Source: Chryseobacterium sp. UBA6632 (GTDB lineage Bacteria > Bacteroidota > Bacteroidia > Flavobacteriales > Weeksellaceae). From it: a DNA stretch of 9,120 nucleotides. Positions 1 to 7,119 of this stretch are shown here, piece by piece. The notes under the pieces were generated by a model. That model ran no database searches and was not told the DNA's origin. It saw only the letters and a list, made by a program, of their open reading frames with translations. The position numbers were made by a program, and so were the translations under genes. Numbering within the stretch: position 1 is the stretch's first letter; every line of letters starts with the position of its first letter. The DNA is taken from contig DKLU01000425.1 of assembly GCA_002455915.1 (NCBI GenBank), positions 1-9,120 on the forward strand. The letters are read 5' to 3'.

Positions 1-2714
1 CGGCTTCAGTCTTATTTTTCTTAGGAACTTATGCCTATGCTCAGGAAAAAGAACCTGTGCAAAAAGATACGGTGAAGACGGCCAATGTAGAAGAAGTGGT
101 AATTTTAGGTTCACGAGGCGGGGCAAGGTCTAAGACAGACAGCCCGGTTCCTGTGGATGTTTTCAATCTTAAAGAATCTTCGGTAGTTTTACCTCAAACC
201 AATATTTCTCAAATTTTAAATGCGGTAGCGCCTTCGTTTACTTCAACCATTCAGACCAATGCAGACGGTACAGATCATTTGGATCCTGCTCAGTTAAGAG
301 GTTTGGGACCAGATCAGGTTTTGGTTTTGGTGAATGGTAAAAGACGTCATACTTCGGCATTAGTGAATGTAAACGGTTCGCCAGGAAGAGGAACAGTGGG
401 AACAGATTTGAACGCGATTCCATCTTTTGCGCTGAATAGAATTGAAGTTTTAAGAGATGGAGCTTCTGCTCAGTATGGTTCTGATGCAATCGCCGGGGTG
501 ATCAATTTAGAATTGAAAAGAGACACCGGAAAACTGGCAGGTCAGGTTTCTTATGGTGGAAATCTTACGCCGACAGCGAATGATCACACGGGAGATTTTG
601 ATGGGCAAAATATTCAGGTTGATTTAAATTACGGAAATAAAATAGGGAAAAAAGGTGGTTTTTATAATATTACCTGGACGTCTCAATTCAGAAATCCAAC
701 CTATAGAGCAGGGACAGAAAGCGGAACTATTTTCAATGCTTATAATGCTATTGAAAAACGAGCTTTAAATGATGGTGTAAATCTTTCTTCCTTGTTTACC
801 AACATCAATACCACTCCCAATTCTTCGCAATTGGTCAATTATATTCATCAATATGCTCAGGGAGTAGATTATTTTTCTTCAGCTTTTCAAAGTCAGATTC
901 AGGGAGCGAGTACTATTTCTGCTTTACAGGGACTTTTAACGCAGGATGTAACGAATCAGGAATTAGACGCCAGAGGATTAACAAGGAAAGATTTCAACAT
1001 GCAGGTGGGGCAGTCTAAACTGAACAACCATCAGCTTTTTGCCAATATTGAAATTCCAATTAATGATAATTGGAAAGTATATACTTTTGGAGGATACAGC
1101 TTCAGAAGCGGAACTTCGGGTGGTTTTTACAGAAGGCCCAATCAAAGCCGAACGTTTACAGGGCAGTATATCAACGGATATTTACCGCAAATCGGAACAG
1201 ATATTCAGGATTTATCGCTGTCTGCAGGAATTAAAGGGGATTGGAATGGTTGGAATATAGATTTCAGCAATACATTCGGACAAAACTCTTTTGATTATAA
1301 TATACAAAATACAGGAAATACTTCGTTGAGGTTTAATTCTCCGAATGAATTTGATGCAGGAGGTTTACGTTTTTCTCAAAATACCATTAATTTAGATTTC
1401 TCCAAAAAATACGATGTTTGGAGCGGAATTAACGTAGCATTCGGAGCCGAGCACCGTTATGAAAATTTTAAAATTACAGCGGGTGAAGAATCTTCGTATT
1501 CAACCTATGATGTCAACGGAAATATTTGGGACGGTACAGCCGGGACAAGACCAACAGATTTCTTCGGAAATGTTTTAGCGGGGAGCTCTCAGGTTTTTGC
1601 AGGTTTCAGACCCGAAAATGCAGTGAACAAAAACAGACAATCCGTTGCAGGATATGCTGATGTTGAATTAAACTTTACCGATTGGCTGTTGGTAGATGCT
1701 GCAGCCAGATATGAACATTATTCAGATTTCGGGTCTACATTTAATTATAAATTAGCTTCCAGAATTAAATTAGCAGATAATTTAAATTTCAGATTTGCGG
1801 GCTCTACAGGTTTTAGAGCGCCTTCTATTCACCAGATTTATTATAATGTAACTTCTACGTTATTTACCAATAATCAGTTATTGGAAGTTGGGACTTTTAG
1901 CAATGATTCAAAAATTGCAGGATTATTGGGAATTCCTAAATTAAAACAGGAAACATCAAAATCTGTAAGTGCAGGATTAACCTATAGAATTCCAGCCGCA
2001 AGCATTACAGTAACGGCAGATGGATATTTTACCAGAATTAATGACAGAGTAATTCTTACCGATCAGTTTACCAGAGCGAATGTTCCTACAGCAGCTCAGG
2101 AGGCTTTTGATGCAGCTGGCGTAAATGCAGGACAATTTTTTGCAAATGCGATTGATACTGAGACAAAAGGTTTAGATGTTGTCATAGCTCATAATACACG
2201 GTTTTCAGGAGTTAAATTGGATAATAGTTTTGCGATTAATTTAAACCAGACCAGAAGAGTAGGAGGCATTCATTCTTCGGGATTATTGCAGTCTTCAAAT
2301 TTGGAGAGCACATTCTTCTCTGAAAAATCAAGAGTGTATCTAGAAGAAGCGGTTCCGCGTGTAAAAGCGAGTTTATCTCATAATCTAGCTTGGAGAGGTG
2401 CTACTTTTTATCTGAGAAACACTTATTTCGGAAAAGTGACTGGGGCAGATATTATTGATGTAAACGGAGACGGAATTATCGGAGCTAATGAGCATCAGCA
2501 GATTACTGCAAAAATCATTACAGATGTTTCTGTAGCTTATCAGTTTACAAAAAATGTTGGTCTTACGCTTGGGGTTAATAATCTATTTGATATTTATCCA
2601 ACGAAAAATTTACCGGCTTCTACAAATAACGATCAGTTTATCTATTCGCGTTCTACATCGCAGTTTGGACAAAACGGAAGATATGTCTTTTCAAGACTGA
2701 ACTTTAATTTTTAA
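1..2714 (+). CDS. TonB-dependent outer-membrane receptor, 5' end cut by window
   Basis: This is an outer-membrane active transporter that would take up a scarce ligand using TonB/ExbBD energy. The reading frame is open from base 3 with no in-frame ATG, and codons 3-44 encode the end of a signal peptide (hydrophobic LFFLG, then AYA before QE). The GTG at 57 is therefore inside the gene and the true start lies upstream of the window. Counting from that GTG, a TonB-box-like stretch (EEVVILGSR) is at residues 12-20 and the plug domain at about 25-155. The plug carries RGLGPDQ (81-87), VNGKRRHTS (92-100) and the typical IEVLRDGASAQYGSDAIAGV (129-148). The rest is a 22-strand-type barrel with the late motif GVNNLFDIYP, ending in Phe as expected for BAM recognition. 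An EF-hand-like loop lies at 801-812. No SusD-like lipoprotein follows, so this is not a SusCD pair. The family is clear, but the ligand cannot be read from the sequence. Confidence 0.95.
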   Translation, partial: ASVLFFLGTYAYAQEKEPVQKDTVKTANVEEVVILGSRGGARSKTDSPVPVDVFNLKESSVVLPQTNISQILNAVAPSFTSTIQTNADGTDHLDPAQLRGLGPDQVLVLVNGKRRHTSALVNVNGSPGRGTVGTDLNAIPSFALNRIEVLRDGASAQYGSDAIAGVINLELKRDTGKLAGQVSYGGNLTPTANDHTGDFDGQNIQVDLNYGNKIGKKGGFYNITWTSQFRNPTYRAGTESGTIFNAYNAIEKRALNDGVNLSSLFTNINTTPNSSQLVNYIHQYAQGVDYFSSAFQSQIQGASTISALQGLLTQDVTNQELDARGLTRKDFNMQVGQSKLNNHQLFANIEIPINDNWKVYTFGGYSFRSGTSGGFYRRPNQSRTFTGQYINGYLPQIGTDIQDLSLSAGIKGDWNGWNIDFSNTFGQNSFDYNIQNTGNTSLRFNSPNEFDAGGLRFSQNTINLDFSKKYDVWSGINVAFGAEHRYENFKITAGEESSYSTYDVNGNIWDGTAGTRPTDFFGNVLAGSSQVFAGFRPENAVNKNRQSVAGYADVELNFTDWLLVDAAARYEHYSDFGSTFNYKLASRIKLADNLNFRFAGSTGFRAPSIHQIYYNVTSTLFTNNQLLEVGTFSNDSKIAGLLGIPKLKQETSKSVSAGLTYRIPAASITVTADGYFTRINDRVILTDQFTRANVPTAAQEAFDAAGVNAGQFFANAIDTETKGLDVVIAHNTRFSGVKLDNSFAINLNQTRRVGGIHSSGLLQSSNLESTFFSEKSRVYLEEAVPRVKASLSHNLAWRGATFYLRNTYFGKVTGADIIDVNGDGIIGANEHQQITAKIITDVSVAYQFTKNVGLTLGVNNLFDIYPTKNLPASTNNDQFIYSRSTSQFGQNGRYVFSRLNFNF

Positions 2715-2734
2715 ACATGTTTAAAAAATTTCTT

Positions 2735-2774
2735 CGGAACGGATTCAAATTTATTTGAATTCGTTTTGTTTTTT
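2735..2774 (+). terminator. Intrinsic terminator of the TonB-dependent receptor gene
   Basis: The arm at 2735-2750 pairs with 2753-2768 as a nearly unbroken stem of about 15-16 bp, including a few G-T wobbles, with a very tight apex. It is followed by a T-rich run (TTTTGTTTTTTG) ending near 2774. It starts 20 bases after the receptor stop codon. The T-run makes it a terminator for the + strand. Confidence 0.88.
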
Positions 2775-2828
2775 GTAGAGGAAAATGAAATATGGTTGAT
2801 AAAAATAGTGTAGTCTTTTATAAGTGAA

Positions 2829-3095
2829 ACGGCTTTGTGAGACTTAGAACAATTGATAGTCAAAAAAACTTTATGGGCTCTGTGTTCAAAGTTAAAGATT
2901 CTCAATTTTATAGTTAAGCCAGTTAAATATTGCTATCATTTGCTGAGTAAAACGCCATTGCGTCCGAAAATATTTAAAATGAGATTGAAAGCTTTAGCGA
3001 TCGATAGCGTTAAAAAAAATAAAGAATTGTTTTATTTTCTAATAAGATGCTTAGATCCCTACGGGGATGACCAAATTGTATGGATAAAAATCTAA
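2829..3095. repeat. Possible degraded dispersed intergenic repeat
   Basis: Two related phrases, GGCTTTGTGAGACTTAGAAC (2831-2850) and CTTTATGGGCTCTGTGTTC (2868-2886), resemble the CTTTGTG/CTTTGCG-rich repeats that I recall between genes in Flavobacteriia. Downstream, AGATCCCTACGGGGATGAC (3053-3071) resembles another such phrase and forms a stem ATCCC/GGGAT around TACG. Membership in a repeat family is inferred from memory. Nothing within this window provides a second copy. Confidence 0.35.
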
Positions 3096-3165
3096 TAGTC
3101 CTCAAGTTTTGAAACTGATCCGTTTTTATGCGGGATCTACTTTTATAATTAAATAAATTCTAGGA

Positions 3166-3203
3166 TTAAAATAAAAGCCTGCTTCCAAAAAAAGAAACAG
3201 GCT
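3166..3203 (-). terminator. Intrinsic terminator of the NagB/PIG-L gene
   Basis: Read on the minus strand, AGCCTG (3203-3198) pairs with CAGGCT (3181-3176). An inner GAA/TTC pairing extends the stem across one mismatch, and the loop is T-rich. A T-run (TTTATTTTAA, 3175-3166) follows immediately. It lies about 33 bases after the minus-strand stop codon at 3236-3238. On the + strand the hairpin is followed by A's, so it should work for the minus strand only. Confidence 0.85.
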
Positions 3204-3235
3204 AAAAAAAATTAAAAATTGTTATAAAGTCATCA

Positions 3236-5155
3236 TTAAAACTTCCAACGTACAAAGGCTTCCATTGCTTCATATTCTGCCAGACCAAGTTTATCATAAG
3301 CTTTCGCTGTTTCCCGATTCCTGTCTTCAGCGCGCTGCCAAAATTCTCTGGAATCATCTCCCGGAAAAACGGCTTTATCTTTCTGACTTTGATGTTTAAA
3401 AATGGCCTGTTTTTTACGTTCCAATTCTTGTGGACTTATCGGAACTGCCATTTCAATTTCATGAGTTTCAAATTCATGCCATGCGCCGCGATACATCCAC
3501 AACCAGCAATCTTTTGCCCAGTCTTCGGTTTTTCGTAATTCTTTTAACGCTTCCAGAATAATATTAAAACAAACCAGATGCGTTCCGTGCGGATCTTCAA
3601 AATCTCCTGCCGCAAAAACCTGATGAGGTTTAATTTTCTTCATCAAATCCATTGTTAATTCAACGTCTTTCTGAGTATCTGAATTTTTTTGATATTTCCG
3701 AATTTCATAAAACGGTAACGACTGAAAATGAATGTGTTCATCATCCAAACCGCAATATCTCGCTCCGGCAATAGCTTCTCCTTTCCGAATTAATCCTTTA
3801 ATGGTTTGAATTTCGGGAGTATCTGTTTCATTGGGTTGCTTTTTACTGAAAAAAGTCCGCATATCCTGATAAAGCGTTTTCAGTTTAGCATTATCAATTC
3901 CCATTTTTTCAGTGAAATCGATATTGAATTCAACAAAGCGAAGAACATCATCATCCCAAACTGCAGTATTTCCAGACGTTTGATAAGCTACATGCACATC
4001 ATGTTTTTGATCGACCAAACGTATAAATGTTCCGCCCATCGAGATCACATCATCATCGGGATGAGGTGAAAATATAATTACTCTTTTCTTCGCAGGTTCG
4101 GCTCTTTCCGGTCGTTGAGAATCATCGGCGTTCGGTTTTCCGCCGGGCCAACCGGTAATGGTATGTTGAAGTTTATTAAAAATTTGAATATTGATATTAT
4201 AAACAGGGCCTTTTTCAGTCGCCAACTGTGCCATTCCATTGTTGTTGTAATCGTCTTCAGTCAGTTTCAAAATAGGTTTTTCTAATGTATTGGCTAACCA
4301 AATAACCGCTTTGTGAATCAGATCATCCGTCCAGATACAATCTTTTACCAGCCACGGGGTATCAAATCGTGTAAGCTCCGAAGCGGCATCCTGATCCAAA
4401 ATAAATTCTACATTATTGGAAAGCTGAAGATACGTTGCAGGAACTTCACCCGAAATATTTCCTTCCACGGCTTTTTTGATGATGGAAGCTTTTTTACGAC
4501 TCCAAGCCATGAGAATAATTTCTTTAGCCTTAAAAATAGTTCCGATTCCCATCGTAATTGCTTTTGTGGGAACAAAGCTTTTTCCACCGAAATCTTTCGC
4601 GGCATCTCTTATTGTCAGATCATCCAACGTTACTAATCGCGTTCCTGAATTGGGCGCAGATCCAGGTTCATTAAAACCGATATGTCCTGTCCTTCCGATT
4701 CCTAAAATCTGAATATCCAAACCGCCTAAACGTTCAATTTTCTTTTCGTATTCAAGGCAAAAAGATGGAATTTCTTCTAATGTTAAGGTGCCATCCGGAA
4801 TATGAATATTTTCTCTTTCAATATTAATATGATTGAAAAGATTTTCATTCATAAAAGTGACATAACTTTGAACGGCGTTCGGCTGCATCGGATAATATTC
4901 ATCCAGATTAAAAGTAATCACATTTTTAAAACTTAAGCCTTCCTCGTTGTGAAGTCTTACTAATTCGGCATAAACTGAAACGGGCGTTGCTCCGGTTGCC
5001 AATCCTAAGATGGCAAAAGTATTTTCAGATTGCTTTTTTTTGATAATGTCAGCAATTCTGTGTGCAATAGTAATGGATGCGATTTTATTATTTTCGAAAA
5101 CGCTTACCGGAAGTTTTTCAAAGCGAGTCTCTTCAAGTAAATTAAGTTTTATCAT
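3236..5155 (-). CDS. nagB: Glucosamine-6-phosphate deaminase (NagB-like) fused to a PIG-L/LmbE deacetylase domain
   Basis: This cytoplasmic 639-residue protein has two enzyme domains. Residues 1 to about 290 are NagB/6-phosphogluconolactonase-like and would convert glucosamine-6-phosphate to fructose-6-phosphate and ammonia. Visible motifs are GLATGATP (51-58), NLDEY with Asp85 (83-87), GIGRTGHIGFNEPGS (152-166) with His158 and Glu163, and TMGIGTIFKAKEI (201-213). Thr156 stands where E. coli NagB has catalytic Asp141. A linker (about 295-355) leads to a PIG-L domain with SPHPDDDVISMGG (363-375) and DPHGTH (521-526). By analogy with MshB, His365, Asp368 and His526 would bind zinc and Asp367 would be the general base. 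Ordinary NagB is about 240-290 residues, so the protein is more than double length. I recall such fusions in Bacteroidota, usually annotated NagB. The C-terminal domain may remove an N-acetyl group from an amino sugar, but its substrate is inferred. The gene stands alone with its own terminator and no nagA beside it. Confidence 0.9.
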   Translation of the reverse strand: MIKLNLLEETRFEKLPVSVFENNKIASITIAHRIADIIKKKQSENTFAILGLATGATPVSVYAELVRLHNEEGLSFKNVITFNLDEYYPMQPNAVQSYVTFMNENLFNHINIERENIHIPDGTLTLEEIPSFCLEYEKKIERLGGLDIQILGIGRTGHIGFNEPGSAPNSGTRLVTLDDLTIRDAAKDFGGKSFVPTKAITMGIGTIFKAKEIILMAWSRKKASIIKKAVEGNISGEVPATYLQLSNNVEFILDQDAASELTRFDTPWLVKDCIWTDDLIHKAVIWLANTLEKPILKLTEDDYNNNGMAQLATEKGPVYNINIQIFNKLQHTITGWPGGKPNADDSQRPERAEPAKKRVIIFSPHPDDDVISMGGTFIRLVDQKHDVHVAYQTSGNTAVWDDDVLRFVEFNIDFTEKMGIDNAKLKTLYQDMRTFFSKKQPNETDTPEIQTIKGLIRKGEAIAGARYCGLDDEHIHFQSLPFYEIRKYQKNSDTQKDVELTMDLMKKIKPHQVFAAGDFEDPHGTHLVCFNIILEALKELRKTEDWAKDCWLWMYRGAWHEFETHEIEMAVPISPQELERKKQAIFKHQSQKDKAVFPGDDSREFWQRAEDRNRETAKAYDKLGLAEYEAMEAFVRWKF

Positions 5156-5175
5156 TGTGTTTATGTTTTATTGTG

Positions 5176-5183
5176 TAAATATA
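5176..5183 (-). promoter_or_regulatory. Candidate -7 promoter element of the NagB/PIG-L gene
   Basis: On the minus strand this reads TATATTTA, one base off the Bacteroidota -7 consensus TAnnTTTG. It lies 20 bases before the ATG, which would leave a leader of roughly 15 nt. No clear -33 TTG/TTTG element is seen, and the surrounding DNA is so AT-rich that a chance match is likely. Confidence 0.28.
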
Positions 5184-5223
5184 AATAGATATGGTTGAAT
5201 ATTAAATAATTAATTAATGTATT

Positions 5224-5237
5224 TTAATTTAAATTAA
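5224..5237. repeat. 14-bp perfect AT palindrome in the divergent promoter region
   Basis: TTAATTTAAATTAA is a perfect palindrome about 70 bp upstream of the minus-strand NagB/PIG-L start and about 130 bp upstream of the plus-strand hydrolase. It could be an operator for either divergent gene. It contains only A and T in a stretch that is almost all A and T, so chance is a good explanation. A second small inverted repeat, AATTC-T-GAATT, is at 5285-5295. Confidence 0.25.
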
Positions 5238-5340
5238 TAATTATTGGTGAAGTATTTGATTTCATTAAAAAATTAAATAATTCAAATTCTGAATTAGATA
5301 AAATTTAATTATTTCTCAAAATGAGACAATGTGAAATTCG

Positions 5341-5348
5341 TATATTTA
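5341..5348 (+). promoter_or_regulatory. Candidate -7 promoter element of the hydrolase gene
   Basis: TATATTTA differs by one base from TAnnTTTG and lies 17 bases before the ATG at 5366, so the transcript leader would be short. An AAAAAG run (5355-5360) just before the start is the nearest thing to a ribosome-binding sequence. No -33 element is evident. Confidence 0.28.
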
Positions 5349-5365
5349 GGCTTTAAAAAGTTTTT

Positions 5366-6187
5366 ATGATGCGTAAAATTTTGATCATTTTCATTGTAAC
5401 TATATTTTCTATTCCTGTATTTTCTCAGGAATATCGTTTAGAGAATAATATTCATTACTATGATGAACAAACCAATAAATCGGATGCTTATATCAATGAA
5501 AGATGTGTTTTAGATATTTACATTCCGAAAAATATTAAAAACTTCCCGACTGTAATTTGGTTTCATGGCGGAGGATTAACAGGTGGACAAAAAGAAATTC
5601 CAGAAGAATTAAAGAATAAAGGAGTTGCTGTTATTGGTGTGAATTACAGACTTTCTCCAAAAGTAAATGCTCCTAAATATATTGAAGATGCAGCCGCTGC
5701 TTCAGCTTGGGTTTTTAAGAATATTAAAAATTATGGAGGTGACGAAAACAAGATCTTTATTTCCGGACATTCGGCGGGAGGATATTTGGCAATAATGGTT
5801 GGTTTAAACAAAATGTATTTAAACAAATACGGAATTGATGCGAATAAATTTGCGGGAATTATCCCTTTCAGCGGACAGATGATTTCACATTTTACAGCAA
5901 GAAAAGAAAAAGGAATTGATGAATTGGATTCTAGAATTGATGATTTTGCACCGCTTCATTTTATCAGAGCCGATGCCCCACCTTTATTGTTAATCACAGG
6001 CGATCGCGAAAAAGAATTGTTGGGGAGATACGAAGAAAACGCTTACATGGCACGAATGATGAAACTGAAAGGTCATAAAGAAACGACTTTATATGAACTT
6101 CAGGGCTTCGATCACGGTGGAATGGCGCATCCTGCATTTCCGTTATTGCTCAACGAAATCAAAAGAATTGAGAAGCTGAAAAAGTAA
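5366..6187 (+). CDS. Secreted alpha/beta-hydrolase (esterase/lipase, HSL/BD-FAE-like)
   Basis: This 273-residue protein is a probable carboxylic-ester hydrolase. It begins with a clear signal peptide (MMRKILIIFIVTIFSIPVFS, cleavage near residue 20) and no lipobox cysteine, so it is probably periplasmic or secreted. The oxyanion-hole motif is HGGG (67-70). The nucleophile elbow is GHSAGG with Ser136. The likely triad acid is Asp213 (ITGD) and the likely triad base is His250 (GFDHGG), all in the order expected for the hormone-sensitive-lipase-type group. ATG codons at 5366 and 5369 are both possible starts. The upstream gene is divergent and the downstream hairpin suggests single-gene transcription. 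The substrate is unknown. Members of this group act on acetylated or feruloylated sugars, short-chain lipids or formylkynurenine, and secretion fits polymer or lipid breakdown better than an intracellular role. Confidence 0.88.
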   Translation: MMRKILIIFIVTIFSIPVFSQEYRLENNIHYYDEQTNKSDAYINERCVLDIYIPKNIKNFPTVIWFHGGGLTGGQKEIPEELKNKGVAVIGVNYRLSPKVNAPKYIEDAAAASAWVFKNIKNYGGDENKIFISGHSAGGYLAIMVGLNKMYLNKYGIDANKFAGIIPFSGQMISHFTARKEKGIDELDSRIDDFAPLHFIRADAPPLLLITGDREKELLGRYEENAYMARMMKLKGHKETTLYELQGFDHGGMAHPAFPLLLNEIKRIEKLKK

Positions 6188-6197
6188 ATGTCGAATT

Positions 6198-6282
6198 GCT
6201 GGAGGTTGGAAGAAGGAAGTTTGATGTCAAAAAATGTGCATATCATTTTTAAACCTCCAGCTTCCTTCTTCTAACTTCCAGC
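6198..6282 (+). repeat. Heptad-based inverted repeat, 24-bp arms
   Basis: The left arm (6198-6221) and right arm (6259-6282) are inverted copies matching at 21 of 24 positions around a 37-base spacer. In + strand RNA all three differences become G-U pairs, so the stem would be fully paired. The arms are built from 7-base units: GGAGGTT, GGAAGAA, GGAAGTT on the left; read from the other strand, GGAAGTT, AGAAGAA, GGAAGCT, GGAGGTT on the right. It begins 10 bases after the hydrolase stop codon and may protect or end that transcript, although the first long T-run is about 18 bases beyond the stem. Confidence 0.85.
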
Positions 6283-6286
6283 CCAA

Positions 6287-6294
6287 TAATTTTG
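6287..6294 (+). promoter_or_regulatory. Candidate -7 promoter element for the PLD-like gene
   Basis: TAATTTTG matches the Bacteroidota -7 consensus TAnnTTTG exactly and lies 54 bases before the ATG at 6349. No TTG/TTTG is found at the -33 distance; that position falls inside the right arm of the inverted repeat. If used, transcription would start just past the hairpin. Confidence 0.4.
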
Positions 6295-6348
6295 CAAAGT
6301 TTTTTTATTTTTATTTCTTTGATGTGAAAATAAAATTGATTTCGAACG

Positions 6349-7116
6349 ATGGGTATGTTTTACAACAATGCAGTTTGCGATATTTATATAGGAAAAGGTG
6401 CCGGTGGGAAAATGATGCAGGACATCAGAAATGCACAAAAAAATGTGAAAATTGTTTCGCCCTATCTTTCTCCTTTTTTGATTAAAGAATTGATTCATCT
6501 TCATTCAAGAGGAATTAAAATCAGATTAATAACCAGCGATGAAATCGAAGATTTTTACGGTTATGACAAGAATATTCACAAGTTAATCATTCAACATAAA
6601 CATACCGACGAAAAGGCAAAAGAAACAAGAGACAATCTTAAAAGTTTATCCGGAACATTGCTTTTTGCCATGATTGGTTTAGGCGTAGTTTTGCTGCCTT
6701 TGATGTATCTTTTAAACAATTTTAAGTTCGCTTATGGTTTTACAGTTGTTATTTTACTATTTCTGATCAGAGATTCTGTCGTTAAAAAAATTAAAAGAAC
6801 AAAAGTGTATCATTATACCTATAAACAGCTTTTTCCTTTCAAGGTTTTTGTTTCACCCAACAGCGGAAATTCTACTAATAAAACTTTCATTCATAGTAAA
6901 ATTTATATTATTGATGATGAAATTGCATATCTCGGCTCACTCAATTTTACAGGAAGTGGTGTAAAAGATAATCACGAAACAAGAATCCGGACTACTGATC
7001 CGGAGGCTGTGACAAAAATCATTGAAGAAATGAAAGAGATTTATTTCCATTCCAATTTACCGGAAAGGGATATTCAGTTTTGGGGAAGCCAATTGTATGA
7101 GGAACCGATGAACTAA
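6349..7116 (+). CDS. Membrane-anchored phospholipase D-like protein with one HKD motif
   Basis: This 255-residue protein belongs to the phospholipase D superfamily, which covers lipases, nucleases and phosphatidyltransferases. One complete HxK(x)4D motif is present (His182, Lys184, Asp189), followed by the family's GSLNF (196-200) and NHE (208-210). The N-terminal half (about 10-65: DIYIGKGAGGKMMQDIRNAQ, then KIVSPYLSP) is the PLD-like fold without an HKD motif, so activity would require a dimer, as in bacterial Nuc. Two hydrophobic segments (about 102-123 and 126-140) form a membrane hairpin between the fold's N-terminal part and the HKD part. A charged segment (RDSVVKKIKR, 141-150) follows the second. 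There is no signal peptide, so both ends probably face the cytoplasm. A second ATG at 6355 is an alternative start. Single-HKD PLD proteins include nucleases and lipid enzymes, and the substrate is not evident. Confidence 0.85.
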   Translation: MGMFYNNAVCDIYIGKGAGGKMMQDIRNAQKNVKIVSPYLSPFLIKELIHLHSRGIKIRLITSDEIEDFYGYDKNIHKLIIQHKHTDEKAKETRDNLKSLSGTLLFAMIGLGVVLLPLMYLLNNFKFAYGFTVVILLFLIRDSVVKKIKRTKVYHYTYKQLFPFKVFVSPNSGNSTNKTFIHSKIYIIDDEIAYLGSLNFTGSGVKDNHETRIRTTDPEAVTKIIEEMKEIYFHSNLPERDIQFWGSQLYEEPMN

Positions 7117-7119
7117 AAG

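Larger units (their letters stand above)
2715..3235. other. Gene-free convergent intergenic region
   Basis: About 520 bp separate the stop codons of two converging genes. Each gene has its own terminator at its end of the region, leaving about 390 bp (2775-3165) unexplained. The short open frames here start with TTG or overlap the receptor terminator, show no domain and are not supported as genes. The segment holds text resembling flavobacterial intergenic repeats (for example CTTTGTG and CTCTGTGTTCAAAG at about 2832-2892). It also holds an AT-only hairpin (3016-3038), a small GC hairpin (3055-3068) and another weak hairpin (GATCCG at 3117-3122 with C-GGATC at 3131-3137). No tRNA or rRNA is recognisable. 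Confidence 0.6.

Noticed and set aside
57..59. GTG as start codon of the TonB-dependent receptor
   Set aside because: The frame stays open to the left edge and encodes a typical signal-peptide end (AYA before QE), so the start is upstream of the window.
1..2714. SusC/SusD glycan-uptake pair
   Set aside because: No SusD-like lipoprotein follows, and the plug motifs match the general iron-complex-type receptor group rather than SusC.
2711..2905. Possible 64-residue minus-strand gene
   Set aside because: It runs through the receptor terminator and overlaps the receptor stop codon; its composition looks like translated AT-rich non-coding DNA.
2853..3095. Possible 80-residue plus-strand gene
   Set aside because: It begins with TTG, has no recognisable domain, lies in repeat-like DNA between two terminators and has no promoter-like or ribosome-binding signal.
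3176..3203. Bidirectional terminator for both converging genes
   Set aside because: Only the minus strand has a T-run after the stem, and the receptor already has a strong terminator at 2735-2774.
4313..4636. 107-residue plus-strand open frame opposite the NagB/PIG-L gene
   Set aside because: It is antisense to conserved NagB motifs and has no features of its own.
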